Source: Bactericera cockerelli (lineage: Eukaryota; Arthropoda; Insecta; Hemiptera; Triozidae). Taken from it: a stretch of 64,000 bases of DNA. The position numbers and the translations under genes were made by a program. The notes under the pieces were generated by a model. That model saw only the letters and a list, made by a program, of their open reading frames with translations, had not been told where the DNA came from and made no database searches. The stretch covers positions 1,458,383-1,522,382 of the forward strand of contig CM044967.1 of NCBI GenBank assembly GCA_024516035.1, in the 5' to 3' direction. Shown one piece after another: positions 43,097-54,461 of this stretch (position 1 is the first letter of the stretch; each line of letters opens with the position of its first letter).

Positions 43097-43379
43097 CTGG
43101 AACACGTGAAATATATTATTATTTATAAGTTGACGGGAGATACCCATTTTACAAGTTTCCCTAACCTATCTAAAACGTAAAACAAAAGCGTAAAACTAAA
43201 GCTTAAAGCTAAAGTAGGTAACTTAGTAGGGTAAAAAATATAAAGAATGTAAATAAATAAATAATATAAACATATAATAATATAAATAAATATATAAACA
43301 TCATTCAATTGAATAAAGTTTTATTGATTTTCATTATTATTCAACAATTTATATATTTTTATATTTTTTTTTTGTGGTA

Positions 43380-43650
43380 TTATTTCACAATGTTAGTGGG
43401 TAGAATCATAGGACTTTACCATTTAATTTGCAATATTTTGATTTTTTTTTTTTTTTTGCCTATGATTCTGGCACTGGTCGCTGCTTCACATCAAAATAGT
43501 TACTCATTTTTCCTCACGAGGTATGAGTGGACCCCGAACATCCAAGTACAGAGCAGAAAAAATCCTACCCCGCTGGGAATCGAACCCAGGTCACCATGTG
43601 TGCAATGCCTAGCGCGCTAACTCACTCTGCCACGGTGACTAATTAGTCAA
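43380..43650 (-). mobile_element. SINE family E
   Basis: Reverse copy with gggaatcgaacccaggtcac and ctaactcactctgccacggt. Confidence 0.8.
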
Positions 43651-43911
43651 CAATTTTGATCAATCTTTATTTACAAATTTTTATATACAGTTGCAGTCAA
43701 AAGGTATAATTAATGAAAGATAAACAAAGTTTGATCAAGGGTGGTGATAATGCTTTTGGCATTCTCTTCCAATTGATCATAAAATACAATAGGTACATGG
43801 ATCAAAGTCAAGGAAATTAACAAAGAGCAAGTAAATTTAACTTATTTAAATTGATTAGCTAGCTACGAGTACGTACTAAAAAAAGAAATATATTCATTAG
43901 AGTACCTATAT

Positions 43912-44050
43912 CACAAGTTTGTGGGTAGCGCATAATTATAGGACTAAATTTTTGTATATCATTTGTCTATAATTCCGCCACTGCTCAAACCAAACAGCTA
44001 CTCAGTTTTCCTCACGAGGTATGAGAGGACCCCGGGCATCCAAAGTATAG
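43912..44050 (-). mobile_element. SINE family E, 3' part
   Basis: gtttgtgggtagcgcataat to cacgaggtatgagaggaccc; head absent. Confidence 0.65.
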
Positions 44051-44690
44051 AAGAAATATATTTAATATTTTATATTTAATGCAACATTTTTGGATTTCTA
44101 CTCTGTAGCAAATAATTGCAACTTTACTGTTAAATAATAATAATAATCCGCAGAACGGACGTATAATTACGGGTCAAGCCCTCTATACATAGTTAGAATT
44201 AGTATACAAGTGAAAAACATTAAAATAAAAGCTTACAAGTAATTGAAAAATTCAAAAGTCAAAATTATCACAGTAAAATTTTCAAGAAAGGGACTAGAAT
44301 TAAACAAGAAATAATAATGATAATAAAGAAATAATAATAATAATGTTGCTAGATAAGGTTTATTTAGTTTTATTTGGAGGAGCGGCTCCTGTTTTTGACT
44401 TATTGGATTTCTACTATGAACCTTATAACTTGTAACAAATGAGTAGAAAAATGTCTACCCCGACAGTATTCAAACCCAGGTCACCGTGCGTGCAATCCTA
44501 GGGAGCTACTCCACTTGTCTAAGGTTCTCTACTAAACTCCTTATCCTGTAAACTCTGTAAAGTATTTACGCTTTCATTAATAAATAATAGATCCCACATC
44601 CCACAGTTCCTAGGGTCTTCCCCTGGGAAATTCTAAACTTATTTATTCATCAGCCATAGAGCAGAACTAAGAATTTCAGGGTAAGCTTTC
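44050..44690. other. No gene recognised
   Basis: Contains (aat)n at about 44138, a degraded family E piece (44440-44520) and 44580-44692, which recurs inverted at 52913-53010. Confidence 0.45.
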
Positions 44691-44697
44691 AATATAC

Positions 44698-44915
44698 TGA
44701 TAGTCAAGTGGTTAACGCGCTAGTCTGGTAGTCCAGGTAGCGTAGGGATCCGTTAGTTCGAATCCCACCCAGTGCATGAATTTTTCCTCATTAATTTGAG
44801 TTTGTGACCACATATTAATAAGACTCTGAGGGTTAGGTGGTAGAAAATGCTTTAAGCATTAACCTCGCCTCGTGGTTACCTTCTACTAAAGAGTTTTAGT
44901 ATTATTATTATTATA
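44698..44915 (+). mobile_element. SINE family C
   Basis: gatagtcaagtggttaacgc, gatccgttagttcgaatccc, tgctttaagcattaacctcg. Confidence 0.85.
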
Positions 44916-45044
44916 AGGCCATGTGTCGCAAAGTCATGACTCTTCAGCCACGTGTAGGTACTGACTGCAATAAAATTATTGTTTCGGCTGTTTATAGACT
45001 TTGTGAAAATGAAATAATTTTAACATTGGAACCCATGAAACATA

Positions 45045-45168
45045 TTTTTCCTCATTAATTTGAGTTTGTGAGCACATAATAATAAGAGTCTTCAGGGTTA
45101 TTGGTAGACATGCTTTTAGAATTAATCTCGCCTAGTGGTTACCTTCCACTAAAGAATGTTATTATTAT
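45045..45168 (+). mobile_element. SINE family C, 5'-truncated
   Basis: Begins at tttttcctcattaatttgag, without head; ends in (att)n. Confidence 0.7.
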
Positions 45169-45404
45169 TAATATAAATCCAGGATTTCTCCGAACTCCAA
45201 ATGTAACCCTGTAACAGGTAATAGGGATGAAAAAACTGGAAGGTCCGAACTAAATTTCGAAAAGAGCGATTAGGTATAAGGTATAACTCGTATTTTTGGT
45301 TTGAGACTTTTCTTTCTAACAAGTACAAGTTTCCTGGGTATGTCATAACTAAAACTAATTTCCATACCCACGAGTATGTGTGGGAAAGAGGTTTAAAAAA
45401 AGAT

Positions 45405-45745
45405 GAGTGCTTCACAGCCTCTTTACTTTCTATTACCTATAAGGTATAGAAAGAATTGTTTTTGGTCGGTTTTTTTATTTCCTAGCCATGAAATAGGAGC
45501 TACTGTAGACACTTGTGGTCTGTGTTGTAGCTGGCAAATCCCGTAGTATGCCTCCCATCTAATCTCTAATGGGCGAGAAGTAACACTATACTTCCCTGCT
45601 GGGTCAACACGAGCGCACCGGAAAGTATCCCTTACAAACAACTGTAACAAAATTTTGAATACCAATTTCTTGTCGACGAGGGGGTTCGAACCCGCAACCT
45701 TCTAAATGGCAAGCGAGTTTCTTACAACTGGGCTATTCGTGCGCT
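45405..45745 (-). mobile_element. tRNA-headed SINE, family I
   Basis: Minus-strand head agcccagttgtaagaaactc and B box gggttcgaacccc, then the family body. A 40-bp insertion (actttctattacctataagg) interrupts the 3' end near 45424. The same insert motif occurs at 33058-33090. Confidence 0.72.
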
Positions 45746-45889
45746 TTAGGACTAGTTTGGCGAGTGTTGAAGTTGAAATTTACATGCAGAAGTCTTTTCA
45801 AATTAAGAAATTTATTCTGGAAATTTACAAACGCCAAAGCTTTGTACAGATTGCCCTGGACTGTAGAAGTTTTTCAGATTGAATTAGGA

Positions 45890-46131
45890 CAGGGGTTCCC
45901 AAACTGTGGTCCACGGACCACTGGTGGTCCGTGAGAAGATTTCAAGTGGTCCACGAGGTGGTCCCTAAAGAAAGAAAGAAAAAAAAAAAAAAAAAACAAA
46001 AAAAAAAAATGTACCTACTTACAAAGACAAAAAATCTTTTAACTTTTGCTGAAAGTACCTACTCCTAGTGGTCCGTGGAAAATTATGAAATTCAAAAGCG
46101 GTCCATGGCTTGAGGAATTTGGGAACCCCTG
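45890..46131. mobile_element. Short hAT-like MITE
   Basis: CAGGGGTTCCCAAACTGTGG at the left and TTTGGGAACCCCTG at the right. The flanking 8 bp (AATTAGGA and AATTAAGG) are similar but not identical, consistent with an aged duplication. Internal ggtccacgg/ccgtggacc motifs; 242 bp. Confidence 0.78.
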
Positions 46132-46336
46132 AATTAAGGGTGACCAACCATCGTGAGAACATTTAACTTTTCACACAATTCCAAGCCTAATGAAACCCTT
46201 GGAAATGTGCCAGCTCGCCTAGGCTGGCTATAAATTAATAAGGTGGAGCGTCATTTTCCCTGTTTTTTTTTTCTTCAGCTAGAAAATGAAAAAAAGTATC
46301 TCCAGGAAATCCAGATGTTCATGAAAAATCATTTGT

Positions 46337-46520
46337 CTGTCCCGGAGCTCAGTGGTTGAGGTGTCGTCTGGTAATCCAGAGGGCGTGGGTTCGAAACCCA
46401 GCCGGGACATGTGACAAGTTATCTTTCCATTATTCTGTTTCATTTTTTCTTTTTATACTGAGTTGGAATTTTGACCACTTAATAATACGTCCTGGGCTTA
46501 CTGCTGGAATAAAATGACTT
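46337..46520 (+). mobile_element. SINE family A
   Basis: gtcccggagctcagtggttg, gggttcgaaacccagccggg, then a 30-bp T-rich insertion before cctgggcttactgctggaat. Confidence 0.78.
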
Positions 46521-46914
46521 TAGGACCTTATATTTTTACTGTTGTAATCCCCCTGCTAGGAGTGTCAGTGTAATTAACCTCTGCTTTTTTCTTGTATTTT
46601 CTTTTTGTTTCCTTTTTTAAAGGATTTTTTTTTGCAACATATATTAGAATAGAATAGAATAGAATAGAATGTACCTACCTTGTTTATACTGCCGAGGTAA
46701 GACTGAAAAGTCCCTTTACTCCAGCAGTCAAACAGGTCTTATATATTTTATAGGATAAATATTTTACAATTAAATATATAAAAAAAAACATGTTTATTTT
46801 TTTTTAAAAAGCTGAAAAAGTGAAAAAATTAAAAAAAAAACTAAATTAAATTAATTAGATGCTGCCTAACTTTTGTCAGGTTGAACACAGCATAATCATC
46901 ATACGACCGTAGAT

Positions 46915-47072
46915 TTTTTTTTTTTTTCAATGCTAGAATTCCCGGCCCCACTCAGGCTGGGTGAGGTCAATGTGAGTAGCAGGTTTGTGAGTTTCCTGCG
47001 AATGGAGGGTAAAACCCCCGTCGTGATATGACCATGGCCGTTGAAAGCGACGTTAAACCCCACTTAAAAAAA
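46915..47072 (+). mobile_element. 5S-type SINE, 3' module only
   Basis: ccactcaggctgggtgaggt to gttgaaagcgacgttaaacc; head absent. Confidence 0.72.
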
Positions 47073-47074
47073 AG

Positions 47075-47925
47075 AAGGAAATAACTGAAATCATAACATT
47101 GCTTATTGATTTAAAACGCCTTAAAACAAATATGAATATGCAATAAGCAAAAATTTTCATACCTAATCTTCAAACAAAATTATATGAACATTTTTTCTTA
47201 CCCTCTGAAAACCACAGGGTCGTTAAAACCTGCTTCATATTTTAAAACTTAGGTTAACCTACAGGTTTAACCTAAGCCCTAATTATAAAGTTAAGCAGAA
47301 AAAGTTTGTTTCAACAATTTTCTTCGGCGATGAAATGTAAAAATTATTCCGTGATGCGTCTAATGTACTCTTCAAGGCGTGAGTAAGTTGTAGGTTGGTA
47401 TGCAGAGCCGTTTTTGTTCACTGTAGGGTGGTCCCGAGCTTGCTAGAGGGAAAACTTCGACCTTGGGCCTTATTTTTTTTTTGGATTATAAGAAAATTCC
47501 AGGTTAGGTTTCTTCCAAATAATTCCATTTTATTCCAAGGTCAAGTTCAACACATTCGTGAAAGAAAAATGCGTTTCGGTACTTTTAAAGATAAACAATG
47601 GACTTAACCTGTAAAAGAACTGGAAGCAAGAATTTTCTACTTCCATTTTGGTTAACTTTGGAAGTGGAAATTTTTCCTATTCCAAAAGAAAAATGACTTG
47701 CTTCCAGTTTGGTTCATTTTATTTCCGTTTGGTTAACTTTGGTTAGAAAGAAAAATACGGCTCTTGACAATTTTTATTAAAGAAACTCTGAATGCGCATG
47801 CGCACAGGCGCTTCAAACAAATGTCTCTGCATAACAAAATCAGCTGAAGGGACAAATGTCTCAGGCATCCCTACAGTGTGAGGACTCTGCATACCACCCG
47901 CAGCATCGGAGATTGTCAGAGAACG
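47075..47925. other. No feature recognised
   Basis: tggttaactttgg recurs near 47647 and 47730. Short open frames only. Confidence 0.4.
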
Positions 47926-47927
47926 AT

Positions 47928-48070
47928 TTACAGTGGAACCCTGGGTATTATAGTACTCGAGGGATCGGTCATTTTTCCTCTTATTTCCAGGTGTCTCTTG
48001 TTAAGAGGTTATTTTCCTTTGTGGAGACATACATTTGACCTGGAAATCATTCTTTTATATTCAGGTTCAT
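47928..48070. mobile_element. Degraded MITE, same family as 48900-49167
   Basis: acagtggaaccctgggtatt at the left, gacctggaaatcattctttt and attcaggttcatag at the right. Partial match only. Confidence 0.45.
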
Positions 48071-48159
48071 AGTTATGTATATTATGAAGTTTTCAAATAT
48101 GCACTGAAAAATGTTTCCAGTTTTTGGTCTGATTACATCTTGTTTTTTAATTGTTTAAT

Positions 48160-48380
48160 AATAATAATAATACTCTTTAGTTGAAGGTTATCACCAGGCG
48201 AGGTTAATGCTCAAAGCATTTTCTACCACCTAACCCTCAGAGTCTTATTATTATGTGTGGTTACAAACTCAAATTAATGAGGAAAAATTCATGCACTGGG
48301 TGGGATTCGAACCAACGGACCCCTACGCTACTTGGATTACCAGACTAGCGCGTTAACCACTTGACTACCTACCAGTGCGC
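48160..48380 (-). mobile_element. SINE family C
   Basis: Full reverse copy, (aat)n to gttaaccacttgactaccta. Confidence 0.83.
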
Positions 48381-48439
48381 CTGTTCACATTCGACAATCC
48401 TGAAGTGTGTTCCACTTTTTGATTACAGTCTGCAGTAGG

Positions 48440-48585
48440 TTTCTCACTCTCATAATCCCAAAATGTCTGTCAAACAACACACTCTGATTGCATTATTATA
48501 ACGAAATTTGACGGTTGAAAGAGAGATTGAGGATATTCTTGATATTTTATTAGTGAGAATGCGGTTTTTGGAATGAGCTCCTCAA
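48440..48585. mobile_element. Hairpin MITE, third copy
   Basis: tttctcactctcataatccc at left and tttagtgagaatgcggttt at right, with actctgattgcatta and aaatttgacggttgaaag inside, matching the other two copies. Confidence 0.55.
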
Positions 48586-48639
48586 CAACTTTTTCTGCTG
48601 ATTTTTACTTTCCTTATAATATAATTATTAGAGTATTGT

Positions 48640-48760
48640 ATTTCCTACTCTTTTTACCTCACGAGGTATGAGTTGGACTCGGGAATTCTACACTGTTGGG
48701 GATCGAACCCAGGTTCCAGTGCGTGCAAGCCTAGTGTGCTACACCACCCGGCTTGTAATT
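48640..48760 (-). mobile_element. SINE family E, fragment
   Basis: cctcacgaggtatgagttgg, gggatcgaacccaggttcca, agtgtgctacacca. Confidence 0.65.
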
Positions 48761-48767
48761 AACTACC

Positions 48768-48893
48768 GCGATGTGTTATCACAATTACTCAAACTCAAGC
48801 TTTACTAAATCTTTGCTGAACTTGGGACTCGAACCAGCGACCTCCGGTTATGAGTCCGTCGCTTTATCGATTAAGCTACTCAGGTCCCACCTA
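48768..48893 (-). mobile_element. SINE family B
   Basis: gatgtgttatcacaattact to gattaagctactcaggtccc; reverse copy. Confidence 0.78.
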
Positions 48894-48899
48894 CCTATA

Positions 48900-49167
48900 A
48901 CAGTGGAACCTGGACATAAGAGAACTTAAGGGACTGGAATTTTTTTTCTCTTGTAGGTATTTTAAATCAAGTTTTCTGTGAGTATTATAAAAAGATTATT
49001 TTACCTTATAGAGAGGTCATTGGACCTGGAAATTGTTCTCTTATATCGAAGTTTCTCTTATTTATTATCTTGTATCAATTTTTCTCTTATTAAGATATTA
49101 TTTTACCTTATAGAGAGGTAATTGGACCTGGAAATTTTTCTTTTATATCTAGGTTCAACTGTAGTTT
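48900..49167. mobile_element. MITE with cagtggaacctgg ends
   Basis: acagtggaacctggacataa at the left and aggttcaactgt at the right are inverse ends. Internal tctcttat/taagaga repeats and a duplicated accttatagagaggt. Related pieces at 32354-32540 and 47928-48070. Confidence 0.62.
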
Positions 49168-49341
49168 CTATAAATTTCTGATCTAACTTACTTTTTGTTT
49201 ATCTTTTTAGGTTCACTCATATTCTCTCCTGTTCACGAACTTTCCTCTTTTTTGGTTATTTGTCACAATTTTAGCGCGTAGCAGAGCATTTAAGATTTCT
49301 AATCAGTCGTCTTGTCCATTTTTTTTACATCCACTTACGTA

Positions 49342-49472
49342 TAGCCTCAGTAGCTTGATCGATAAGGCGGCTAACTTATAACCTGGAGGTCGGTGGTTCA
49401 AGTCCCGGTTTCAGCTTAGATTTAGTAGAGAGTTTGAGCAGTAATGATATCACTAAAGTGATTAACACAAAT
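49342..49472 (+). mobile_element. SINE family B
   Basis: cctcagtagcttgatcgata, gtcggtggttcaagtcccgg, gattaacacaaatatgacaa. Confidence 0.82.
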
Positions 49473-49707
49473 ATGACAACTATCCAGTTATAAGATCCAG
49501 GTTTTACAGTAGCACAGTTAAAACATTCTTCCTCTAGGACTTGGCACGGCGCACTGCCTTGCGCCTATCAATCCATTGTAATAGAATGTCGTGTGATTTT
49601 CACACCAGGTCCTTTCATATATCTGCCGGGTCCCGTTAAGTGATCAGGCCGACGGACAGCGCGGACATATCAATGTCTCACGACCATAATCAGGTCCACT
49701 GGTTTCA

Positions 49708-50760
49708 CATTGAGATAATATCTTCTTCTTTTCTTATTATTTTTTCTGAGATAGATAGACTTCATTTTTATTTTCTTCTTTTTCTTTCTTATTCGTCTTA
49801 GGAAGATTTATAGAGGAACTGTGCCTAATTCGTACGTCTTGTTTGTTTTCAAGTATGTTTTGTATGTTTTTAGGTATGTTTTGTATGTTTTTAACTGTAA
49901 TCTTTTTTAATTTCTGTATATTGGGCTATTCCCGTTTAGTAAATAAAATATAAAATAAATATAAATATATAATTCGGACCCCCTCTTCTTATACCAGAAC
50001 GGACCCCGGATCACATTGAGATAATATCTTCTTCTTTTCTTATTATTTTTTCTGAGATAGATAAACTTCATTTTTATTTTCTTCTTTTTCTTTCTTCTTC
50101 GTCTAAGGAAGATTTATAGAGGAAGTGTGCCTAATTCGGACCCCTAGAACGGACCCCGGATCACATTCAGATAATATCTTCTTCTTTTCTTATTATTTTT
50201 TGTGAGATAGATAGACTTCATTTTTATTTTCTTCTTTTTCTTTCTTATTCGTCTTAGGAAGATTTATGGAGGAAGTGTGCCTCATTCGGACCCCTTCTTC
50301 TTATAACAGAACGGACCCTGGATCACATTGAGATTGCATCTTCTTCTTTTCTTATTATTTTTTGTGAGATAGATAGACTTCATTTTTATTTTCTTCTTTT
50401 TCTTTCTTATTCGTCTTAAGAAGATTCATAGAGGAAGTGTGCCTAATTCGGACCCGTTCTTCTTATAACAGAACGGACCCCGGATCACATTGAGATTATA
50501 TCTTCTTCTTTTCTTATTATTTTTTATGAGATAGGAAGACTTCCTTCCTTTTTATTTTTCTTTCTAATTCGTCTTCTCCTTTATTTTAGGAAGATTTATA
50601 GAGGAGGTTTGCCGAAATCGGAACCCTTCTTCTTATCACACAACGGACCCCGGATCACATAGAGATAATATCTTCTTCTTTTCTTATTATTTTTATGAGA
50701 TAAATAGACTTTATTTCCATATTTACAAAAATAATGAGGTTTAGAAAGATACTTTTACGT
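49708..50760. repeat. CT-rich tandem repeat, 6 units of about 160 bp
   Basis: Units begin near 49708, 50013, 50163, 50326, 50488 and 50658. Each has cattgagataatatcttc, a pyrimidine-rich core (ttttcttattatttttt, cttctttttctttctt), tcgtcttaggaagattta and cggaccccggatca. The first unit carries an inserted stretch of about 150 bp (about 49840-49975) rich in tatgttttgtatgttttt with an A-rich end. Confidence 0.85.
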
Positions 50761-50764
50761 CTGA

Positions 50765-52265
50765 AACTGTTACCTGGCCTTTTTCGGGGTGCAATGGTAT
50801 TTCGAACGATAGATTTTTAATAACTATCCCATTATGTTTAGCTCCTTTTCATAGGATAAGGAATTTTAATTTAATTCAAATATTTCATTTGAATTTGATA
50901 TATGTACATGGGAAGCATGGACACTCGATTACCTACATTATGAATTATGTTAACAATTTATAAATTATGTGGAAAAATGGGAATATACACGAGCAGATAA
51001 ATACTACTTATTTTATTCACATATATACGTAGCTCTATTTCTTCTGTTACCTGTTAGCAGCAAAATGAAATGATTTCTTTGAGGAGTGAATGTCCTCGGG
51101 ACGAGTCAATAACGAAAAATCTGACTAGAAAATAATATGATTTGGAAATTGGAAATGGTATTACATGATTGGAAACTAGTATTGGAAATAGGTATTACAT
51201 TTCGGATATTGCGAAGATGTTTTATAAAATAATTATTTTATGTAACACCTATAAATATTGAATAACTATTTCATTTGGCAAGGTGGATGTGTAGTTTGTA
51301 ATTTACATTTTTTGGAAGTTATCGATGACTAAAGAAATAAATCTGTTTCTTTGTGTTATTCTATTACAATTTTAGTGGGTAGCGCAGAATTATAGGACTT
51401 TTCCATATCTTTAATATCCCAATATCTTATTTTTGCCTATAATTCCGCCACTTGTCGCTGCTTTTGTTTTTTGTTCTAGTCCAGACTAAAACATGAATCA
51501 TCAAAGCTGGGATATCCCTAGACATATTCGTATACACAATTTGATGATGTGCGTAAAGTTAGAATAGGGTGATAGAGAGCCAGCTGTAACGGACGTCCCT
51601 TATGCAAGGTCTTGCTTACGTTTAACAGCTCCTATTTTTTCACGCGAGTAGAAAAAATAGGGTGTCAATGTTTAATCCCATGTTTGTTGTGTGTAAACCC
51701 CATTATTGGTCAAATATTTACGTGAGCCTTCCTCTGAACTGCTGTCCAATTCAGACTCTTCAGTCCGACAGTGTAAAGAGAGAATTTGTAAAGTTCATAG
51801 AATTGGTGGAGGCTTTTAAAGTTTAAACCACTTACAGTCGCTCCTGATAAAATTATCAGTTATAATTGGTTATATAATAATATAATTAGGTATAATTGGT
51901 AATAATTCCGTGTCCGTGAGATAGGCACAGCTACCTATCTCACGGTGGTGCAAGGATTATATAGACTTCCAGATAAATATCTATAATTCCTCAATGATTC
52001 TATATTGGTTTTAACGCCCTTACAAGAGCTTATAATTTAAAAACTATATTTAAAATCATAAATTGTTGATTTAGGCATGTCTTTTTGTTTTTGTTTTTTT
52101 GAATTTCTCGGGCTTTTAGAACAGTTGATTCATCAGAAATTTGATTATTGTCAACTTCTCAATATCTGTCTGTTTGGGATGTACGTAGCAAATGACAGAA
52201 ACACCCTATTTGAAACACATTCAGTAAATAACATACATATAGATACATGAGCAGAAATTCGACAA
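50765..52265. other. No gene recognised
   Basis: AT-rich unique sequence apart from the family E fragment at 51355-51460. Confidence 0.4.
51355..51460 (-). mobile_element. SINE family E, 3' fragment
   Basis: tagtgggtagcgcagaatta and cctataattccgccacttgt. Confidence 0.6.
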
Positions 52266-52269
52266 TCAG

Positions 52270-52600
52270 GCAGACAAAACAGAAAAGTGAGAAGCTGTAC
52301 TAGATCAGTTAAAACAAAATGAGAAGTTGTACTAGATCGCTAATTAGTAACAGTATTATACAGAAATTGAGAAGTTGTACTTATATCTGTTAATTTAGTA
52401 TCAGTAAAAACAGAAAAGTGAGAAGTTGTACTTGTATCAGATAATTCGTATCAATACAAACAGAAGAGTGAGAAGTTGTACTAGATCAGTGTAATCAGTA
52501 TCGTAAAATACAGAAAAGTGAGAAGTTGTACTAGATCAGTGTAATCAGTATCAGTATAAACAGAAAAGTGAGAAGTTGTACTAGATCAGTATAATAGTAT
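52270..52600. repeat. Minisatellite, about 7 units of about 50 bp
   Basis: The motif gagaagttgtactagatca (variants gagaagctgtac, gagaagttgtacttgtatc) recurs every 40-60 bp, each preceded by acagaaaagt. Single copies of the same motif occur at about 23456, 32227, 32548 and 35087, so it is a dispersed element that has expanded here. Confidence 0.85.
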
Positions 52601-52694
52601 AATATAGAATCGGTTTTAATATTACACTAATAGGTGAGCAGGGACTGGGACTTTCTTTATTACTATATCAGGTTCGAGTTACTTGATAATAAAA

Positions 52695-52912
52695 TTATAA
52701 TAATAATAAAATAAAATAATAATAACCACCAGGCGAGCTTAATCTCAAAGATTTTTACCACCTAAACCCTCAGAGTCTTATTAATTATGTGGTCACAAAC
52801 TCAAATTAATGAGGTAAAAATTCTTGCACAGGGTGGGATTCGAACCAACCACATCCCTACGCTACCTGGATTACTAGCGACGACTAGCGCGTTAACCACT
52901 TGACTATCAGTA
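52695..52912 (-). mobile_element. SINE family C
   Basis: Reverse copy with small deletions. The segment 52913-53000 to its right (gctttggaattcttagttct) recurs inverted at 44580-44692 next to another family C copy, so a larger unit was duplicated. Confidence 0.78.
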
Positions 52913-53102
52913 TATTGAAAGCTTTGGAATTCTTAGTTCTGCTCTATGGCTGATGAATAAATAAATTTAAATTTCCCAGGGGATGACCCTAGGAACTGTG
53001 GGATCTATTATTTATTATATTACCAGTGCACTTTAATCAATTTACAATTGTATATTTCATGGAAGGAAATGAAAAGCGCTTAGGCTTGCAGAATATTCTT
53101 AC

Positions 53103-53182
53103 CTTTGCCAAATTTTCTCTTCTTCTTCGAAGAACTTTTAGTGGAAGCTGGGAGTGTCTGAGTATTTCGACTGCTATTACTA
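53103..53182 (-). CDS. SRCIN1-like: Candidate further 5' exon of the SRCIN1-like gene
   Basis: A good donor (GGCAAAG/gtaagaat) ends a frame reading RNTQTLPASTKSSSKKKRKF and GK, and its outgoing phase 1 joins exactly onto the acceptor at 43096 (giving ...FGKGDDWEKG). The left boundary on the protein side is uncertain: a TAA in this frame at 53194-53196 limits the exon, and several AG dinucleotides could be the acceptor. No homology was recognised for this low-complexity Lys/Ser segment. Confidence 0.45.
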
Positions 53183-53239
53183 CTCGAGGAGATTTATCCT
53201 TGTTCTTCCAACGGATTAACATATTTGAATTTTGATTAC

Positions 53240-54455
53240 AGTAGAAATTTTATCACAGATCTTAGTTACACTATTGACTTGCGTACGTTAGCACTTTATT
53301 TATTTAACATGAGCATTGTTGTATGATGTGTCTTCATCGGTGTGATATAAGTCACAACAGCACAATATAATTACACGGCAAGACAGCAATGTCTCCTCTA
53401 TTCTGATGGAAGAAAACAGTTTATTGTAAAGCAATATAACAATGAAGATTGGAATCATAGAAACCCACGAGATACATTTCGTGTTCTAACGGATTTTTCT
53501 CGTCCGATATATTTCTAAAGGGTTTTTTGATCAACAGAACTGCATATACTTTCACTGTACGCTCCAAGTAACTTACTAGGAGCGGCTCACAAATTGTTTT
53601 AAATGGTCATTCTACTGTAAATTTTATTGGCACTGAGATGAAAAACAACACAAGCCGGCGTTTATAAGAAAAATTGTATGGCGAAAGAGGTAATGAATAT
53701 AAACTACTTTAAAATTGAGCTAATTTCTTGTCTTTTTTTTTATTTAATATTAAATAAATTATCACGAAAACTATGATGCTCTACGTCCGGTGCGTAGATA
53801 AAATACTCTCTCGCTCGACAGAGAAGTAAATATTTTGAGCGAGAAGGGGCTTACCTACATTTGCAATTGAACCCCTCACGAAAATGTCCGAACCCGAAAA
53901 ATCAATACCGGGAAAGGAGAGTTCACAATATTATCTGTTGAGAAAGCACAGCCCCTCTTTGCGTTTTTCTCAAGCCTGTGTATGTAATTCTAGTCTCTCG
54001 CAACTACCCCCTTTCCGCGCAGCAAAGATCTTGGAATTTCAATCTTTTAAACATTTAACATGCCTATTAAATTACACACTCCTGCTCTTAAAGTAGGTGT
54101 TAGACAATCTTTTATTAGAAGGACGAAATTACAATTCATTTACTAAAGTTAAACTAGAGAAAGAAGAAATGTAAAAGTTTATGAATATCAAATAGCGAAA
54201 TGTCTTATCTAAAGGGCGGGGTTGTTTGCGTGTTATCGCCTTTTCCTCCCCTAATGTTGCATTTAGATGAAAAAAACTTCACTCAATCCTTTACATCTCT
54301 ATAGTCTCTTCGTCAGAACTAAGTAAAAGGACTTCTTATGAATAATAATAATAATAATAACGTAGGTATAAGTACTGCTTTATTTTATCCATTGTTTATT
54401 TTAAATAAATGTGTTTTATTTAATCATTATATCACAATTTTCGTGATAAAATATC
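53240..54455. other. No gene recognised
   Basis: Upstream of the candidate SRCIN1-like exon. Some GC-richer stretches (53820-54060) without a convincing frame or splice pair. Confidence 0.4.
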
Positions 54456-54461
54456 CAGCCT

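Noticed and set aside
42902..43147. Longest open frame over the GC-rich block (Arg/Ala-rich protein)
   Set aside because: Its outgoing phase does not fit the next exon. The alternative frame (DDWEKGRDFKSSESLE) ends in phase 0, matches the acceptor at 39737 and looks like the family.
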